A stretch of DNA of 9,132 bases from Candidatus Omnitrophota bacterium (GTDB lineage: Bacteria > Omnitrophota > Gorgyraeia > Duberdicusellales > 4484-171): NCBI GenBank assembly GCA_028717025.1, contig JAQUOR010000062.1, positions 1-9,132 on the forward strand, read 5' to 3'. The position numbers and the translations under genes are program-made. This document shows, piece after piece, positions 6,256 through 9,132 of this stretch. The notes under the pieces were generated by a model that searched no databases, was not told where the DNA came from, and saw only the letters and a program-made list of their open reading frames with translations. Each line of letters begins with the position of its first letter. Position 1 is the stretch's first letter.

Positions 6256-7395
6256 ATGCAAATAAAAGGCGTAAACTTAGGTAGTTGGTTGTTAATGGAA
6301 GGCTATATCCTGGGAGGGCGCAACTTTGCCGAAAGTGCTTTTAAGCAGGAATTCAAGAAAAGATACGGTGCACGGGGGTTGCAAGAGTTTGAGCGCTCTT
6401 TTAGAGAAAATTTTATTGCCGAGGATGATTTCAAAAATATCGCTTCCATGGGCGCTTCGGTCGTCCGTGTGCCTTTTAATTACCATATTGTCCAGAATGA
6501 CGAATTCTCCTATTTCGATAAACTTTTTTCCTGGGCAGGCAAACATGGCATCAAAGTGATACTTGATTTACATGCTGCTCCCGGCGCACAAAATGAAGAT
6601 TGGCATAGCGATGGTATCGGTAAAGCGTTATTCTGGCAAAAAGATGCATACAGACATCAGGCGTGCCGGCTCTGGGAGACAGTAGCGAATAGATATAAGG
6701 ACCAGCCGCAACTGTTAGGATACGACGTTTTAAATGAGCCGGTCATCGGGGATAAACCTGTGACGCTGGTGAAAGAGTTCTACCGGCAGGCGATCAGAGC
6801 CATACGTGCGATCGATAAAAGGAGCATCATATTCCTTGAAGGGGACATCTGGGCGCAACGTATCGATTACTTAAAAGACTTAATCGCTGAAAATATCCAG
6901 ATAAGTATTCATACCTATCAACCTCTTAAGTATGTTTTTAATTTCAAACCATTCGACCGCTTTCCGGGTTCGATCGATGGCGCCATCTGGGACAAGGATA
7001 CGCTTTCCAGATATCTTGAGCCGTACTGTAATTTTTCACGGGACAATAAAGTGGGGATTTTTGTAGGGGAGTTCGGCATCAATTGGCGCGGAGGATTTTT
7101 TGGGGAAATCGAGTGGCTTGATGGGATCCTGGATGTGTTCGATAAATTTGGTTTTGGTTATACCTATTGGACCTATAAAGCAATGGCGCACCATGTATTT
7201 CCCGACGGAATCTACCAGTATATCCCGGATAGTAAATATATTTGCCGGGAGGGCCCGGTATACGGGTGGGAGAGCTATTATGAGTATTGGAAAAAGGAGA
7301 AAAAGGACATCACGAAATTCTGGCGTACGGAGAATTTTACGCCCAATAGTGCAATTATCAATACGCTCAAGAAACATTTCTTAAATAATGCATAG
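6256..7395 (+). CDS. Intracellular GH5-family glycoside hydrolase (beta-glucanase-like)
   Basis: This 379-residue protein is a single (beta/alpha)8 glycosidase of the cellulase/exo-beta-1,3-glucanase type. Landmarks are GVNLGSWLLMEGY at 5-17, R71 in VVRVPFNY, DLHAAPG at 104-110, acid/base E161 in LNEP, HTY at 219-221, nucleophile E272 in VGEFG and W305 in YWTYK. The opening and the DLHAAPGAQN block most resemble exo-1,3-glucanase-like members of GH5. The protein begins right at the first barrel strand, with no signal peptide and no added carbohydrate-binding module. A stop at 6247-6249 in frame rules out a hidden signal peptide from an upstream ATG. It therefore probably acts in the cytoplasm on imported or internal oligosaccharides or glycoconjugates. 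It is flanked by two palindromes and lacks a good SD outside the hairpin. The family is well supported; the substrate is not known. Confidence 0.88.
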   Translation: MQIKGVNLGSWLLMEGYILGGRNFAESAFKQEFKKRYGARGLQEFERSFRENFIAEDDFKNIASMGASVVRVPFNYHIVQNDEFSYFDKLFSWAGKHGIKVILDLHAAPGAQNEDWHSDGIGKALFWQKDAYRHQACRLWETVANRYKDQPQLLGYDVLNEPVIGDKPVTLVKEFYRQAIRAIRAIDKRSIIFLEGDIWAQRIDYLKDLIAENIQISIHTYQPLKYVFNFKPFDRFPGSIDGAIWDKDTLSRYLEPYCNFSRDNKVGIFVGEFGINWRGGFFGEIEWLDGILDVFDKFGFGYTYWTYKAMAHHVFPDGIYQYIPDSKYICREGPVYGWESYYEYWKKEKKDITKFWRTENFTPNSAIINTLKKHFLNNA

Positions 7396-7400
7396 TAGAA

Positions 7401-7468
7401 AGCTATCAGCTTAGAGCTTTCAGCTTCAGAGATATGTATTTTTAGCTGATAGCGGGAAGCTGACAGCT
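7401..7468. repeat. Long imperfect palindrome, copy B of the AGCT-rich repeat
   Basis: Arms 7401-7425 and 7444-7468 pair at 20 of 25 positions around an 18-base loop. Its left arm shares the AGCT-n-TCAGC start and GC-rich TCAGCT end with copy A. It starts five bases after the GH5 stop. There is no T-run behind it, so any terminator role would need to be rho-type or processing-based. Confidence 0.75.
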
Positions 7469-7490
7469 CAATAAAAGAGAGATGTAATAA

Positions 7491-7608
7491 TATCCCGACT
7501 GCTAAACACTTCAAAAATTTAGTTTAAATTTTCTCGCAGCTATCGGGATCAATCCGGCTACGCAGTTTTCCAGAACAAGGTGATAGGAGAACTGCTGCCT
7601 CATTGAGG
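7491..7608 (+). promoter_or_regulatory. Structured leader ahead of the epimerase-like gene, SD paired in last hairpin
   Basis: Several helices can be drawn in order. P1 is ATCCCGA (7492-7498) with TCGGGAT (7543-7549), continued by CTGC/GCAG (7499-7502/7536-7539) across a three-base bulge. P2, inside P1, is AAAATTT/AAATTTT (7514-7520/7526-7532). P3 is a 10-bp stem, 7562-7571 with 7586-7595, containing one G-U. P4 is CCTC (7598-7601) with GAGG (7605-7608), burying the SD of the next gene. It matches no riboswitch class I recognise. The rest of this 218-base gap is copy B of the AGCT repeat. No convincing promoter was found. Confidence 0.4.
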
Positions 7609-7613
7609 TGGAT

Positions 7614-8243
7614 ATGATCGTCCCTGCATTGTTAACGAAAGAAAAAAGTGAATTTTTGCGGATGTTGGAAATCTGCGCCGGCTTTACCGACTTCGTACAG
7701 GTAGATATCATGGACGGTGAATTTGTCGCTTCAAAAAGTATTACTCAAAATGATATTGCTACGACAAAGTCAGAGACGGGCAGCGAAGCGCATCTTATGG
7801 TCAAAGAACCCCTCAAATGGCTTGACGCATTCAAGACATTTGGCGCAAAACGCATAATTTATCACTTTGAGATCGATCAGGACCATACGGCAATCATCGA
7901 AAAAATTAAAGCAATGGGGTTTGAAGCTGGGCTCGCCGTGAACCCCTACACCGAGATAAGTGATTTTAATTATTTAGTCGATGCGGTTGATTCGGTATTG
8001 TTTATGTCGGTTGTTCCCGGTTTTTACGGCGCAAAATTCATTCCGGAGGTCCTGGATAAAATACAGAGATTCAAGAAGATATATCCTAAAAAAGTTGCGG
8101 CAATCGATGGCGGGGTGAAATTCGACAATCTTGCACGCATACGGGCAAGCGGCGTCGATCACGTGTGTGTGGGGAGCGCTATTTTAAAAGACCCCGACCC
8201 TGCGGCAGCATATTTAAAATTTTTAAAGCTCTTCAATGAATAA
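7614..8243 (+). CDS. Divergent ribulose-phosphate 3-epimerase-like protein
   Basis: This 209-residue TIM barrel matches the ribulose-5-phosphate 3-epimerase family, which interconverts ribulose- and xylulose-5-phosphate. Motifs are VDIMDG at 30-35 (catalytic D31), AHLMV at 59-63 (H60), GLAVNP at 106-111, FMSVVPGFYGAKF at 130-142 (family MxVxPGFxGQxF), IDGGV at 164-168 (D165) and the phosphate-binding VGSAI at 186-190. Two canonical positions differ: the first metal-ligand His of HxD is Q29, and the usual N-terminal PSILSADF reads PALLTKEKSEF. It may thus be a specialised epimerase for another phosphorylated ketose, or use altered metal binding. I prefer the ATG at 7614 (SD GAGG at 7605-7608, five bases away) over a GTG at 7608 that overlaps the SD. 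The 3' end overlaps the next gene by eight bases. Confidence 0.82.
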   Translation: MIVPALLTKEKSEFLRMLEICAGFTDFVQVDIMDGEFVASKSITQNDIATTKSETGSEAHLMVKEPLKWLDAFKTFGAKRIIYHFEIDQDHTAIIEKIKAMGFEAGLAVNPYTEISDFNYLVDAVDSVLFMSVVPGFYGAKFIPEVLDKIQRFKKIYPKKVAAIDGGVKFDNLARIRASGVDHVCVGSAILKDPDPAAAYLKFLKLFNE

Positions 8244-9027
8244 ATTTTTACGCATACTTTTGCTGGTCGTTCTCATCGCTACACCTCTTATTATGTACCG
8301 GTCATGCGTGCACAGGCAAAGACCGGAAGTGGTGGTGATCCCGTTCGTTCCTATAGTGGCCAAGCCGGAAATTGCATTGATCTTTGATGATTTAGGTGAA
8401 AGCCTGAAAGAATTTAAGAACATCTATTCCCTGAATATCCCTGTTACTGTGTCTGTCATTCCCGGTTTACGCTTTTCGAACAATATTGCCTACATGGGTG
8501 AACGTTCGGGCTGCTCGGTCATGGTGCATCTGCCGCTTGCGCCTAAGCATGAAGAGAGATTCATGACAAAAAAATATACATTTATCAGCGCACACCAGAC
8601 TCAACGCGAAGCAGGAAAACTTTTGCACTATTACCTTAACGCGGTGCGGCCGGCCATCGGCGCCAACAATCACATGGGTTCCGAAGTAACGGAAAACCGC
8701 GAACTTATGAGGCTGGTTTTACGCAAGATAAAAGAGAAAAATTTCTTTTTTGTCGACAGTTACACCTCGCGTCAATCGGTCGCCTGTGACATTGCAAAAG
8801 AGGAAGGGGTGCGTTGCGCCGAAAACGAAGGGTTTGTCGATGCCATCAGCGATGAAGCCTGGATCGAAACAAAGCTGGCATATTTCGAGAAATTGGCCGC
8901 TAAAAAGAAAAAAATCATCATCATCGCCCACCCAAAAGAAGTAACTCTGCGTACGCTACGGAAAAAAATACCTCAGATGAAAACAAAGATAAAGTTTATT
9001 ACCATAAAAGAATATTTCGAATCATAG
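8236..9027 (+). CDS. Divergent polysaccharide deacetylase (YibQ/DUF610-like), membrane-anchored
   Basis: This 263-residue protein has a short basic N-terminus, one hydrophobic segment (about 5-20) serving as a signal anchor, a linker to about residue 43, then a divergent polysaccharide deacetylase domain. Conserved blocks are IALIFDDLG at 46-54 (D51, D52), MVHLPL at 96-101 (H98), GANNHMGS at 142-149 (H146), FVDSYTS at 172-178 (D174) and AHP at 231-233 (H232). The catalytic domain should lie outside the cytoplasmic membrane. Members of this family are thought to work on cell-wall or envelope polysaccharide, but a defined substrate is lacking. Cys24 follows the hydrophobic segment, but YRSC does not fit a lipobox. 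The start codon overlaps the epimerase stop by eight bases and has no SD, so translational coupling is likely. The family call is firm. Confidence 0.88.
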   Translation: MNKFLRILLLVVLIATPLIMYRSCVHRQRPEVVVIPFVPIVAKPEIALIFDDLGESLKEFKNIYSLNIPVTVSVIPGLRFSNNIAYMGERSGCSVMVHLPLAPKHEERFMTKKYTFISAHQTQREAGKLLHYYLNAVRPAIGANNHMGSEVTENRELMRLVLRKIKEKNFFFVDSYTSRQSVACDIAKEEGVRCAENEGFVDAISDEAWIETKLAYFEKLAAKKKKIIIIAHPKEVTLRTLRKKIPQMKTKIKFITIKEYFES

Positions 9028-9039
9028 GACGCGAATTAA

Positions 9040-9102
9040 CGTCCCGCCTACGACTCTGTCTCGGCGGGATCCCGCAGAGAACTTTAGTTTGTATACGGGA
9101 CG
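9040..9102. repeat. Competing inverted repeats after the deacetylase gene
   Basis: TCCCGCC (9042-9048) can pair with GGCGGGA (9063-9069), or CGTCCCG (9040-9046) with CGGGACG (9096-9102); the two use the same left arm and exclude each other. GGACG (9027-9031) offers a third partner for CGTCC (9040-9044). No T-run follows a stem. It may be a dispersed intergenic element or the leader of a gene beyond the window. From 9103 to the end the sequence is AT-rich with no readable gene. Confidence 0.4.
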
Positions 9103-9132
9103 AATATAAAAGATTAAATTACCACGAATAAA

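Noticed and set aside
6177..7468. CRISPR array from the recurring AGCT/TCAGC words
   Set aside because: There are two palindromes about 1.2 kb apart with a gene between, not regular repeats with unique spacers.
7491..7607. tRNA or tRNA-like gene in the epimerase leader
   Set aside because: No TTCGA-type T-loop, no cloverleaf and no CCA end can be drawn.
7608..7613. GTG at 7608 as the epimerase start
   Set aside because: It adds only two residues, lies on the SD itself and has no SD of its own; the ATG at 7614 matches the family N-terminus.
8299..8309. Lipoprotein signal at Cys24 of the deacetylase
   Set aside because: The residues before the Cys are YRS, with no Leu at -3 and an Arg in the box; a plain signal anchor fits better.

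Overview
This 9.1 kb stretch is a bacterial chromosomal segment carrying eight protein genes, all on the + strand, densely packed and with moderate G+C. No phage, transposase, CRISPR, rRNA or tRNA signal was seen. The gene content suggests an anaerobic, free-living bacterium from a poorly cultured lineage. It includes a LeuA/NifV-type acyltransferase without a regulatory domain, a membrane pyrophosphatase with Na+-type and K+-dependent signatures, an Fe-S endonuclease III with an archaeal-like motif, and a divergent pentulose-phosphate epimerase. I lean towards Candidatus Omnitrophota or a relative, but this is inference from family flavour, not proof.

Layout. At 142-1377 lies a homocitrate-synthase-family enzyme behind a strong Shine-Dalgarno (SD) site and a 14-bp dyad. 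purA (adenylosuccinate synthetase, 1513-2775) follows, then hppA (ion-pumping pyrophosphatase, 2884-5001), closed by a textbook intrinsic terminator at 5028-5060. A new unit starts at about 5245 from a consensus extended -10 promoter only 7 bases before the start codon, which predicts a leaderless mRNA. It encodes a small Cys-rich YkgJ-like protein whose 3' end overlaps nth (endonuclease III, 5529-6176) by 22 bases. A GH5-like glycoside hydrolase without a signal peptide (6256-7395) sits between two copies of the same long imperfect palindrome. A 218-base structured gap follows, ending in a small hairpin that pairs the SD of a divergent ribulose-phosphate-3-epimerase-like gene (7614-8243). That gene overlaps by 8 bases a membrane-anchored, YibQ-type divergent polysaccharide deacetylase (8236-9027). 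The window ends in 105 bases of non-coding sequence with dyads.

How they work together. The first three genes are housekeeping (carbon-chain extension, purine synthesis, energy recovery from pyrophosphate) and need not be one operon. The YkgJ-like/nth pair and the epimerase/deacetylase pair are each translationally coupled by overlap. The last three genes all act on carbohydrate, but no shared pathway is proven. The most unusual signals are non-coding: the paired palindromes around the GH5 gene, the leaderless promoter with its 11-bp dyad, and the multi-hairpin leader of the epimerase. The replaced metal ligand in the epimerase is the main protein-level oddity.
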